40,611 nt of DNA, from assembly GCA_900546275.1 (NCBI GenBank), contig URCH01000010.1:1-40611 (forward strand). Reading direction: 5' to 3'. Origin of the DNA: an uncultured Mycoplasmatota bacterium. Its GTDB lineage: Bacteria > Bacillota_I > Bacilli_A > RF39 > UBA660. The notes beneath the pieces are model-generated. The model searched no databases. It was not told the origin of the DNA and saw nothing but the letters and a program-made list of their open reading frames with translations. Positions 24,761-32,425 of the stretch are shown here, one piece after another; the first letter of the stretch is position 1, and the number at the start of each line of letters is the position of its first letter. The position numbers were made by a program, and so were the translations under genes.

Positions 24761-26887
24761 ATGAGCAATGTTGTAATTAAAAATTGTAATAATATAAAAG
24801 AAACATCAATAATTATAGAAGAAGGTAATTTGAATATTAAATTTGCTATTAATGGTACTGGTAAATCTACTATTGCTAAAGCATTATTAAAAAAGGATGA
24901 AGACTTATCTTTATTAAAACCATTTGGAAAAGAGGAAATACCATATGTCGAATGTAATCCAAATATTGATAATGTGGAATTATTTGATAGTGATTTTGTA
25001 AATAAAGTAGTATTTAACGGAAGTAATGTAATTGAAAATGCATTTGAAGTATTTATTAAGTCAGATAAATATGATGAACAGCGAAATAATATTAATATTT
25101 TATTACATGAATTAAAACAAAAGATTATAGGAAATGAAGAACTCAATAAACTTAATGAACAATTAATCAAATTATCTTCAAAGATAAACTATAAGAAGGA
25201 AAAAAATACCATTGATTCAAGAGGAATGTATTCTAGTATAAAAACTGATAAAAATATTTTTAATATCCCAAAAGAATTAAATAAATATTCATTGTTTTTG
25301 TCTGATAAAGAAAAAAACATCTTATGGTCTGAATGGAAAAATAAGGGTAAAACTTATGATTATGGGGAAATATGTCCTTACTGTGCAGAAAAATTTAGTG
25401 GAGATCATGAAAAAGAAAATGAAGCATTTAATTCATATTATTCAAAAGCAAATGTTAGCAATTTAACCGAGTTTTCAAATATTATTGATAATACCAAAAC
25501 ATACTTGAATACCGATAATTTTAAAAAAATTGAAAAGTGCATAAAAGAAAATATTCCAAATACAGATAAAGACTTAATATTTACAAAATTTATGTCAGAA
25601 GCAACATATTTAAAAGAAAAAATATATAATATCACTACTTTTGATTCTTATAAAGTGGAAAAAAGTGATATTTCAAATTTATCTAATATACTTTTAGATT
25701 TAAAAATAAGTACTAATGATCTTGAATATTTTAATAATGAAAATTTAATTAAGTCTATTGATATAATAAATAGTTCAATTACTGAAATGCTAGGAAAAAT
25801 TTCAGATTTACAAAAAGAAATTGGAAAAATGAATAGTCTTGTAATATCTAAAATGTCATGTTGTAAAAAGGAGATAAATAGTTTTCTAAAATTGGCTGGA
25901 TTTAATTATGAATTTGACATAGTTAAAGATGGTGATGAAAAAAATTCTATAACAGTTTTAAAGTATGTTAATAGTGATAATGAAAAGATACAAGTATCTG
26001 ATATAGAAAAACATTTGAGTTGGGGAGAAAAAAATGCATTTGCTTTAGTTTTGTTTATGTATTATGCATTAAGTAAAAATCCAAATTTAATCATATTAGA
26101 TGATCCAATTTCTTCTTTTGATGGTAATAAGAAATATGCGATTATTAATAGACTATTTTGTAATAAAGGAGATTATGAAGATAGTTTTTACAACAAAACA
26201 GTTTTAATGCTAACACATGATTTTGAACCGATAATAGATTTTGGAATAAACCATAAACCTACAAAAGAAACTAATATGTGGTATTTAAAAAATAATAACG
26301 GTATAATTCAAGAACAAAAAATAAATGTTTCTTCTGATGTTTTATCAACTATAAAGTTTTATTACAATGAATCAATCAATGAAGATAATAATATAATTTC
26401 TAGAATTTGTTTTTTAAGAAAATATATAGAACATATATCTACTAAAAAAAACAGTGAAGAAAATGCATACAATATTTTATCTTCAATTATACATGGAGAC
26501 AATTTAAGAAAGAAAATAGATGATGAGCAATATGAAGATTTATCAGTTGATGAAATAAAAAACGGAGAAGAATGGATAAAACAATTTATAAAAACGTTTG
26601 ATAGCAACAAAATATTAAGAGATAATATTAACAATAAATATATTTTAGATAGTTATAAAACTGAAACAAATAATTATATTAAAATTCAGTTGTTTAGAGT
26701 TTATTTAGAATCATCTGGTAACAGGAATAAACTAAAAGAAAGAAATAGTATAGTATTAAAATATATTGATGAAATATATCATATTGAAAATGATTACATA
26801 TTTTCTTTAGATTTAATTAAATTTGATATAATACCTGATTTTATAATAAATAGTATTGATGAATTTATGTCTAGTGAAATAGAATAG
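24761..26887 (+). CDS. RloC-like AAA_13 ATPase, putative anticodon nuclease/defence protein
   Basis: A 708-residue SMC/Rad50-like ATPase. Walker A NGTGKST (about 32-38), long helical arms, a single C205-P-Y-C208 that could form a zinc hook, signature LSWGEKNA (about 418-425), Walker B LIILDDPISSFD (about 444-455), H-loop LTHD, and a C-terminal alpha-helical region with conserved-looking FLRKYIEHI and YHIENDYIFSLD. RloC/PrrC anticodon nucleases share this layout and kill phage-infected cells by tRNA cleavage; the nuclease residues cannot be assigned here with certainty. The start at 24761 follows TTGGAGGT; an upstream extension would translate the leader hairpin and is rejected. Confidence 0.65.
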   Translation: MSNVVIKNCNNIKETSIIIEEGNLNIKFAINGTGKSTIAKALLKKDEDLSLLKPFGKEEIPYVECNPNIDNVELFDSDFVNKVVFNGSNVIENAFEVFIKSDKYDEQRNNINILLHELKQKIIGNEELNKLNEQLIKLSSKINYKKEKNTIDSRGMYSSIKTDKNIFNIPKELNKYSLFLSDKEKNILWSEWKNKGKTYDYGEICPYCAEKFSGDHEKENEAFNSYYSKANVSNLTEFSNIIDNTKTYLNTDNFKKIEKCIKENIPNTDKDLIFTKFMSEATYLKEKIYNITTFDSYKVEKSDISNLSNILLDLKISTNDLEYFNNENLIKSIDIINSSITEMLGKISDLQKEIGKMNSLVISKMSCCKKEINSFLKLAGFNYEFDIVKDGDEKNSITVLKYVNSDNEKIQVSDIEKHLSWGEKNAFALVLFMYYALSKNPNLIILDDPISSFDGNKKYAIINRLFCNKGDYEDSFYNKTVLMLTHDFEPIIDFGINHKPTKETNMWYLKNNNGIIQEQKINVSSDVLSTIKFYYNESINEDNNIISRICFLRKYIEHISTKKNSEENAYNILSSIIHGDNLRKKIDDEQYEDLSVDEIKNGEEWIKQFIKTFDSNKILRDNINNKYILDSYKTETNNYIKIQLFRVYLESSGNRNKLKERNSIVLKYIDEIYHIENDYIFSLDLIKFDIIPDFIINSIDEFMSSEIE

Positions 26888-27120
26888 ATAATGTTGTAAA
26901 TATATTGAAGTTCATAAAAAATGATATTATTTTTTAGATACCAAAACCAGATACTAAATGTCAAAAATTAAGTTATTTTAATAAACTTTAGTAAATTTAA
27001 GAAAATTAAAAAGCCTTATTTTATAAGACTTTAACATAGTTTTAAATTGTTACGAACTGATATTAAGATTTCCCCCTGAAGCTAGGTCGAAAGACCTAGC
27101 ATTTTTTGTTTTGCCCATTG
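26888..27120. other. Right end of element 1, non-coding
   Basis: No gene is visible. The stretch holds two arm-type repeats (AGATACCAA 26936, AGATACTAA 26949), the 13-nt motif TTGTTACGAACTG (27047-27059), then CCCCCTGAAG (27072-27081) with a perfect hairpin GCTAGGTC-gaaa-GACCTAGC (27081-27100) and a T-run. It ends at the core TTTATAAGGGTTT. Confidence 0.7.
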
Positions 27121-27133
27121 TTTATAAGGGTTT
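27072..27133 (+). other. Second att module (CCCCCTGAAG, hairpin, core)
   Basis: CCCCCTGAAG, an 8-bp GAAA-loop hairpin, ATTTTTTGTTTTG, CCCATTG and TTTATAAGGGTTT (27121-27133). It matches the modules at 17269 and 30640 everywhere except in the stem sequence. Confidence 0.75.
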
Positions 27134-27166
27134 GTGAAGATTTGCTACTTACAACTGTATTGTATT

Positions 27167-27207
27167 AGATACAAATTAGATACGTTTTTCTGGGTTTTAG
27201 ATACGAA
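27167..27207 (+). repeat. Arm-type repeats, left end of element 2
   Basis: AGATACAAA (27167), AGATACGTT (27178) and AGATACGAA (27199), same orientation and similar spacing to the element 1 repeats but different at positions 7-9. Confidence 0.55.
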
Positions 27208-27341
27208 TTTCTACTGACTAATTCGTATTTTTTTGTTTCCAAAGTATTAAAATATTACGATTCAATCGTAAAAAATCAATTTTTGTGATATAATTAAATA
27301 GGAAATTTATATTTTGACAGATGGTAGGAGTAGTGATATAA

Positions 27342-28448
27342 ATGATAAATCATAAAAGGCTTACTTCTTCTAAAGCGAAGAAAAATGATGAATTTTATAC
27401 TCAAATGGTTGATATAGAAAATGAGCTTAAACATTATAAAAATCATTTTAAGGATAAAATTGTTTTATGTAATTGTGATGACCCTTATGAATCAAATTTT
27501 TTTAAATATTTTGCATTGAATTTTAATACATTAAAATTGAAAAAATTAATATGTACATGTTATGCAGGTTCCCCTGTCATTTATGAACAATTATCAATTT
27601 TAGATATCGAACCATTAAAAATATATAAAGGTTATGAAAATAAGCCATATAAAATAGAAATAACTGAAATACCAGATGTTAATAATGATGGTGCAGTTGA
27701 TTTGTCTGATGTTGAATGTTTATTAAAAAGCGAAAAAAATGTTTTGACATTATTAAATGGTGATGGAGATTTTAGGTCTAAAGAATGCATTGAATTATTA
27801 AAAGAGTCTGATATTGTAGTAACAAATCCACCATTTAGTTTGTTTAGAGAATATGTGCAGCAGTTAATGGATTATAACAAGAAGTTTATAATCATTGGAC
27901 ATCAAAACGCAATTAGTTATAAAGAAATTTTCCCATTACTAAAAGATAATAAAATGTGGATTGGATATGGTATGAATTTATCAATGAGATTTAGAATGTC
28001 AGATTCATATGTAGTTAATGGTAAAACATCTTTTATAGATGAAAAAGGTCATAAGATAGGAACAGTTTCGGGAATAACATGGTATACAAATTTAGAAATA
28101 GAAAAAAGACATGAGGATATTATATTATATAAAAAATATAGCAAAGATGATTATCCAAAATATGAAAATTATGATGCAATTAATGTTGATATGGTTACTG
28201 ATATTCCAGTAGATTATATGGGAAAAATGGGAGTTCCAATTACTTTTCTTGGTAAGTATAATCCTGACCAGTTTGAAATAATTGGATTGGGTGTTGGAGC
28301 ACTCGGACAAGAATTAGAAATGGAACCAATTCCAAAGGAAATTGACAAATCATTACCGGGTCATTCGTCTGTTTGGAGATTATATTTAATGAAGGATGGT
28401 AAAGCTGTTGTGCCTTATGCAAGAATAATTATTATAAGGAAGGTGTAG
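27342..28448 (+). CDS. EcoRI-type adenine-specific DNA methyltransferase
   Basis: A 368-residue protein of the EcoRI methylase family. Opening KAKKNDEFYTQMVDIENEL, then VLCNCDDPYESNFFKYF and LKKLICTCY, and the catalytic motif TNPPF (about 159-163) after LLNGDGDFRSKECIELL. Family members methylate adenine to N6-methyladenine in double-stranded DNA. A 1-nt gap separates it from the DUF262-HNH gene, so they form one unit. The recognition sequence cannot be read from the protein. No EcoRI-like endonuclease is present, so the adjacent HNH protein is the probable partner. Confidence 0.88.
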   Translation: MINHKRLTSSKAKKNDEFYTQMVDIENELKHYKNHFKDKIVLCNCDDPYESNFFKYFALNFNTLKLKKLICTCYAGSPVIYEQLSILDIEPLKIYKGYENKPYKIEITEIPDVNNDGAVDLSDVECLLKSEKNVLTLLNGDGDFRSKECIELLKESDIVVTNPPFSLFREYVQQLMDYNKKFIIIGHQNAISYKEIFPLLKDNKMWIGYGMNLSMRFRMSDSYVVNGKTSFIDEKGHKIGTVSGITWYTNLEIEKRHEDIILYKKYSKDDYPKYENYDAINVDMVTDIPVDYMGKMGVPITFLGKYNPDQFEIIGLGVGALGQELEMEPIPKEIDKSLPGHSSVWRLYLMKDGKAVVPYARIIIIRKV

Positions 28449-28449
28449 T

Positions 28450-29538
28450 ATGGAAATAAAATTACATGAAATACCAGTTAGAGATGTAGTAAAAGATTAT
28501 GTAGATAATCAAGAATCTGGTGTTGTTGGTTATGGTGGCAAATTAGATATTAGACCACCTTTTCAAAGAGAATTTATTTATAACGAAAAAGAAAGGAATG
28601 CAGTTATTGACACAATTAATAAAGGTTTTCCTTTAAATGTAATGTATTGGAGTAAAAGTGAAAATGGCTATGAACTTTTGGATGGACAACAAAGAACGCT
28701 TAGTATTTGTCAATACGTTAATGGGGATTTTTCTGTAGACTTCAAAGGATTTAATAATTTGACAAAGGATTTACAAGAAAAAATATTAGATTATAAATTA
28801 ATGATATATATTTGTGAGGGAACACCATCCGAAAAACTTGATTGGTTTAAAATCATTAATATTGCTGGTGAAAAACTTACAGACCAAGAATTAAGAAATT
28901 CTCAATATACAGGTACTTGGTTACATGATGCGAAAAGACATTTTAGTAAAACCTCTTGCCCTGCTTATCAAATAGGTGAAAAATACATGAATGGGTCTAC
29001 TATTAGACAAGATTATTTAGAGACAGCATTAAAATGGATTTCATCAAGGGACAATAAAAGTATAGAAGATTATATGGGTGAGCACCAACATAATGATGAT
29101 GCGAATGAGTTGTGGCAATATTTTCAATCAGTAATTGATTGGGTAAATAGATTATTTCCTAATTATAGAAGAGAAATGAAAGGTATAGATTGGGGATTAT
29201 TATATAATGAATATAAAGACCAATCTTATAATTCAGATAAGTTAGAACAGGAAATTGTTAGATTAATGCAAGATGATGATGTTACAAGCAAAAAAGGAAT
29301 ATATGTTTATTTAATTACAGGTCAAGAAAAACATTTAAGTATTCGTGCATTCACTGATAATCAAAAACGTGAAGCATATGAAAGACAAAAAGGTATTTGT
29401 CCAAATTGTAAGGAACATTTTGAAATAAACAAAATGGAAGCAGACCATATAACACCATGGCATGCTGGTGGTAAAACAACTTCAGATAATTGTCAAATGT
29501 TATGTAAAGAATGTAACAGAAGAAAATCTGGTATTTAA
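28450..29538 (+). CDS. DUF262 (DGQQR) NTPase-like protein with C-terminal HNH nuclease
   Basis: A 362-residue fusion. N-terminal DUF262/ParB-like domain with the DGQQR motif at 78-82 and PPFQREFIYNEKERN before it. C-terminal HNH: C317-x-x-C320, D332-H333, N347 and C352-x-x-C355. In SspE, GmrSD and BrxU, DUF262 domains hydrolyse NTP and sense DNA modification to control a nuclease. Here the partner is an adenine methyltransferase 1 nt upstream, so the protein probably restricts DNA according to its methylation state (inference). An ordinary R-M endonuclease cutting unmethylated sites is equally possible. Confidence 0.85.
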   Translation: MEIKLHEIPVRDVVKDYVDNQESGVVGYGGKLDIRPPFQREFIYNEKERNAVIDTINKGFPLNVMYWSKSENGYELLDGQQRTLSICQYVNGDFSVDFKGFNNLTKDLQEKILDYKLMIYICEGTPSEKLDWFKIINIAGEKLTDQELRNSQYTGTWLHDAKRHFSKTSCPAYQIGEKYMNGSTIRQDYLETALKWISSRDNKSIEDYMGEHQHNDDANELWQYFQSVIDWVNRLFPNYRREMKGIDWGLLYNEYKDQSYNSDKLEQEIVRLMQDDDVTSKKGIYVYLITGQEKHLSIRAFTDNQKREAYERQKGICPNCKEHFEINKMEADHITPWHAGGKTTSDNCQMLCKECNRRKSGI

Positions 29539-29540
29539 TT

Positions 29541-29597
29541 AGAGCAGAAATGCTCTTTTTTTGTTGCAATAAAAAAGTACTGAATATCAGCACTTTA
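29541..29597. terminator. Back-to-back terminators between convergent genes
   Basis: AGAGCA-gaaa-TGCTCT plus seven T (29541-29563) ends the DUF262 gene. On the other strand AGTGCTGA-tat-TCAGTACT plus a T-run ends the DpnI-like gene. Confidence 0.8.
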
Positions 29598-30371
29598 AAA
29601 TAGTTTTTGATATAAACCTTTGAATCCTTCTTTATCTAGAAATTTAATATATCCTTCGTCTCTAAGTTGTTGAAGTGTTTCTCTGATTTTTGCATCAATA
29701 TTGTGATTATCTGGATGTTTTTCTTCAAGAGTAGGTATAAATTCATATAAATCGCTAACTGAAAAAATTGTCTCAGGTATAGAATCAATTAAAGATAATA
29801 TTTCAAGTTTCCAATTCTTGTTTTTTAAGTTAGACTTTTTAAATGCCGACGCTTTTCCTAATTTATAAGTAATAATTTTTTTATCAACTTCTTTATTATT
29901 TTTAATATAGGATATTTTACCAAAAGATGGAATCATATTTAATGCTATTCTACATCCTTGCCATCCATGACGTTTTGCAGTTGCATTTAATTCTTTTCTT
30001 GGTTCTATCATTTCATCGTAAAAGAAATACTTTGGAATAAAAGTTAAACCGTTAACTGTAAAATCACTATGTTCCAATAAAATCCAATGTGAAGATTTAT
30101 CACTATTGATTTTATCTAGAGTGGCTTTATAACCAGCACCATTCATTTTATCTTTTGGAAACTTACCATTAATTGTTTTTAGTTCAAAATCTTCATTACA
30201 TTTTTTGCAGTAGTAATCAGCACATTTATTGTTAGCTGTATATTGAGTTAGTTTTGAATTACAAAAAGGACATTTAAAATTATCTAATACCCATGTCTCT
30301 GTTATAACTCTTGCTTTTTGAGAATTGTTTTTATAATTACCTGAAATATTGGTATCCATTACAAAATTCAT
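29595..30371 (-). CDS. DpnI-like methyl-directed restriction endonuclease
   Basis: A 258-residue protein closely patterned on DpnI: N-terminal NNSQKARVITETWV, zinc finger C34-x-x-C37...C55-x-x-C58, PD-(D/E)XK catalytic residues D52, E63 and K65 (ADYYC...FELK), then ATAKRHGWQGCRIALNMIPS, and a C-terminal winged helix (about 185-258) that in DpnI also reads methylation. DpnI cuts GATC only when the adenine is methylated and so excludes Dam-methylated DNA. It is transcribed convergently to the methyltransferase pair. Its presence predicts that this genome lacks GATC adenine methylation. Confidence 0.92.
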   Translation of the reverse strand: MNFVMDTNISGNYKNNSQKARVITETWVLDNFKCPFCNSKLTQYTANNKCADYYCKKCNEDFELKTINGKFPKDKMNGAGYKATLDKINSDKSSHWILLEHSDFTVNGLTFIPKYFFYDEMIEPRKELNATAKRHGWQGCRIALNMIPSFGKISYIKNNKEVDKKIITYKLGKASAFKKSNLKNKNWKLEILSLIDSIPETIFSVSDLYEFIPTLEEKHPDNHNIDAKIRETLQQLRDEGYIKFLDKEGFKGLYQKLF

Positions 30372-30639
30372 ATAATCACTTCCAATAATATTATATCACG
30401 AAATATTGCTCTCTTCACATTCAAGACAACTAATTATTTTAATAAACCCTTATAAATACTTGGTTTTTAGATATGAAATAGATACTTTTGGATACGATTT
30501 AGATACTTTTAGATACGAATTGAGAAAAATAATAAGCCATTTTACGATATAATCGGTATTTTTGCAACTAAATTGCAATTTTTAAGCAAGTTTTACGAGT
30601 AAAAGTAGTAAATTCTTACAACTGAGTTGTAAAGAACAA
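30372..30639. other. Right end of element 2, non-coding
   Basis: No gene. It holds an inverted core AAACCCTTATAAA (30444-30456), five arm-type repeats (30469-30519), TATAAT (30548-30553) and three hairpins: TTGCAA-ctaaa-TTGCAA (30562-30578), TTTTAC-ga-GTAAAA (30591-30604) and TTACAAC-tga-GTTGTAA (30616-30632), leading into CCCCCTGAAG at 30640. The layout parallels the predicted RNA at 17203. Confidence 0.6.
30469..30519 (+). repeat. Arm-type repeats, right end of element 2
   Basis: Five copies of a 9-mer: AGATATGAA (30469), AGATACTTT (30480), GGATACGAT (30490), AGATACTTT (30501) and AGATACGAA (30511), spaced 10-11 nt apart, i.e. on one face of the helix. Confidence 0.6.
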
Positions 30640-30698
30640 CCCCCTGAAGAGAGCATTTAACCGTGCTCTCATTTTTTGTGCCCATTTTATAAGGGTTT
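30640..30698 (+). other. Third att module (CCCCCTGAAG, hairpin, core)
   Basis: CCCCCTGAAG (30640-30649), hairpin GAGAGCA-tttaaccg-TGCTCTC (30649-30670), ATTTTTTGTG, CCCAT and TTTATAAGGGTTT (30686-30698). Confidence 0.75.
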
Positions 30699-30941
30699 GC
30701 GAGCCATCAGTATTGCTAAAATATTTTTAGGTACAATTTAGGTACAAAAAATTGACTTTTAAAATAGTTCATTGAAGAAAAGTGCCGAAAGTGTCAAAAA
30801 TCTTCAATGGATTTTTAATTTTAACAATGATACGGATAAAATATAAATGATCCGTATGAATGAGAAAATAACATTATTCCGCAAACGGTAGGATATAATC
30901 GTTACAAGATCATGGTATAATTATTATGGAGGAGATGACTT

Positions 30942-32269
30942 ATGGAAAAGAAAGAAGAAATAATTAGTAATAAAATTAAATATATAAAATTAGAAAATTA
31001 TAAAGTGTCAGATGGTGAACATACAGCAATCCCTAGAAACTCTAATGGTGGAATCAGATATTTATATGGTAGAAATATCTGAGAAGGTTGTGTAGATTTT
31101 GATTCTATTAGTGATGTACAATATATTGACAAAGAAGACTATTATAGAATTAAGAGAATACATTTAACTGAAAATGATGTATTAATTCCAATAGTTGGAA
31201 CAATTGGTAAGTCTGCTATATATAAAAAAGAGTATATTGGTATTGCAGGTATACCAAGACATATTGCACACATATCAATTAAAGAAAATGAAAAAATAAC
31301 TCCTGAGTATTTGTCAGTATTTTTTAGATCAAAATATGGCAAGGTTCAATTATATAGTTTAACTACTGGAAATATTCAACCATTATTATCATTAACTAAT
31401 TTAAAACAAGTTGATATTCCAATTTTATCTAAAGATGTAATTGATAAAATTACTAATAATGAAAAAGAAGCAAATAAATTATTAATAAAATCAATAAAAA
31501 AAATTGAAGAAGCAAGGAGTATATTCTATGATAGTCTAGGATTTGATATAAAAAATATAAAAAGTGATTTTTCATTTAATATTAAATATAATGATCTTAA
31601 AGAAAAAGATATTTGGATTCCGAAACACTATAGTTTACTCTATGAAAATATAAACAAAAAATTAAAAGAATCATTGAAAATTGAAAAATTAGGTTCAATA
31701 GTTGGAGAATCTTTTCATGGTATAGAAGTAGGCAGTTCTAATTATAATATTTATTTGGATAAAGAAAAAAATGACAAACCATTTATTAGAACATCGGATA
31801 TTGTTAATAATTCAGTTGATTTGTACCTTGATTTTTATGTATCAGAAGATATATATAATAGTATTAATCAACAACTTCACCCTAAAGATATAATTTTTAC
31901 AAAGGATGGAAAAATAGGAGCTGTTGGAATGATAATGGAGAATGATAATTGTATTTTATCTTCAAGTATACAGATTTTGAGAATTAATGATTATGCAAGA
32001 AGTTTAAATATAACACAAGAATATTTAATTTATATTTAGTATTATCAATAAAAGAAATAGGATACTATGAAGCAATTAGACGAACAGTTGTCGCTTCAAC
32101 AATTCCACATTTGAGACTAGAAAGAATGAATGATATGAGCATTCCAATTTTATCAAAAGATAAAATTTATTTAATTATAAAATGCGTAGAAGAAGCATTT
32201 GAATATAGAAATGAAAGAATACCATTACTTTTTGAAAATGATAAAATATTTGAGCGGGCTTTTGAATAA
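30942..32269 (+). pseudogene. hsdS: Type I restriction specificity subunit (HsdS), broken
   Basis: From the ATG at 30942 (GGAGGAGATGAC upstream) the frame encodes KLENYKVSDGEHTAIPR and RYLYGRNI, meets TGA at codon 47 (31080-31082), and continues with NDVLIPIVGTIGKSAIY, a target-recognition-domain pattern, and a spacer helix (NNEKEANKLLIKSIKKIEEARSIFYDS, motif EEARSIFYDSLG). The frame closes at 32039; a one-base shift there (in TATATTTAG) restores LSIKEIGYYEAIRRTVVAST and RMNDMSIPILS to the stop at 32269. HsdS chooses the DNA target of type I enzymes, but no hsdM or hsdR is in the window. Two lesions make it probably inactive, unless they are sequence errors. Confidence 0.75.
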
Positions 32270-32290
32270 AGACTAAAAAAGTCTTTTTTC
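32269..32290 (+). terminator. Terminator of hsdS remnant
   Basis: AGACT-aaaaa-AGTCT with a T-run follows the restored stop codon. Confidence 0.65.
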
Positions 32291-32395
32291 GTTAATTAAA
32301 TTTTTATATTATTTTTTTCTCAATACTTCCTAATATTTAAATTTCATCTAAAAAAGTTATATCAATATAGCAATCTTTAAATTTTTTATATAATA

Positions 32396-32425
32396 AAATC
32401 AGATATCATTTTTAAATATCTGATT
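32396..32425. terminator. Bidirectional terminator at the NERD 3' end
   Basis: AAATCAGATAT-loop-ATATCTGATTT, an 11-bp perfect stem overlapping the NERD stop codon, with A/T tracts on both sides. Confidence 0.7.

Larger units (their letters stand above)
17307..27133. mobile_element. Element 1: integrative mobilizable element
   Basis: A 9.8-kb element bounded by direct repeats of TTTATAAGGGTTT (17307-17319 and 27121-27133). Next to the left core are three AGATACCAA repeats and near the right end two more, as expected for integrase arm sites. It carries, from the left, a tyrosine integrase, MobV relaxase, palindrome-rich probable oriT/ori, RepA-like ATPase, two small regulators and an Xre repressor (mobility module), then ABC-F, small kinase and RloC-like ATPase (cargo). 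No type IV secretion genes are present, so transfer would need a helper. Confidence 0.75.
27121..30698. mobile_element. Element 2: integrase-less restriction island
   Basis: A 3.6-kb segment between direct cores TTTATAAGGGTTT (27121-27133 and 30686-30698). It has its own arm-type repeats at both ends (AGATACAAA/AGATACGTT/AGATACGAA on the left; five variants on the right), distinct from those of element 1. It carries three genes, all restriction-modification-like, and no recombinase, relaxase or replication gene. It may be moved in trans by a related integrase or be a remnant. Confidence 0.6.

Noticed and set aside
30469..30519. CRISPR or replication iterons
   Set aside because: Short degenerate 9-mers at an element end match the arm-site pattern seen at the other ends, and no replication gene exists in element 2.
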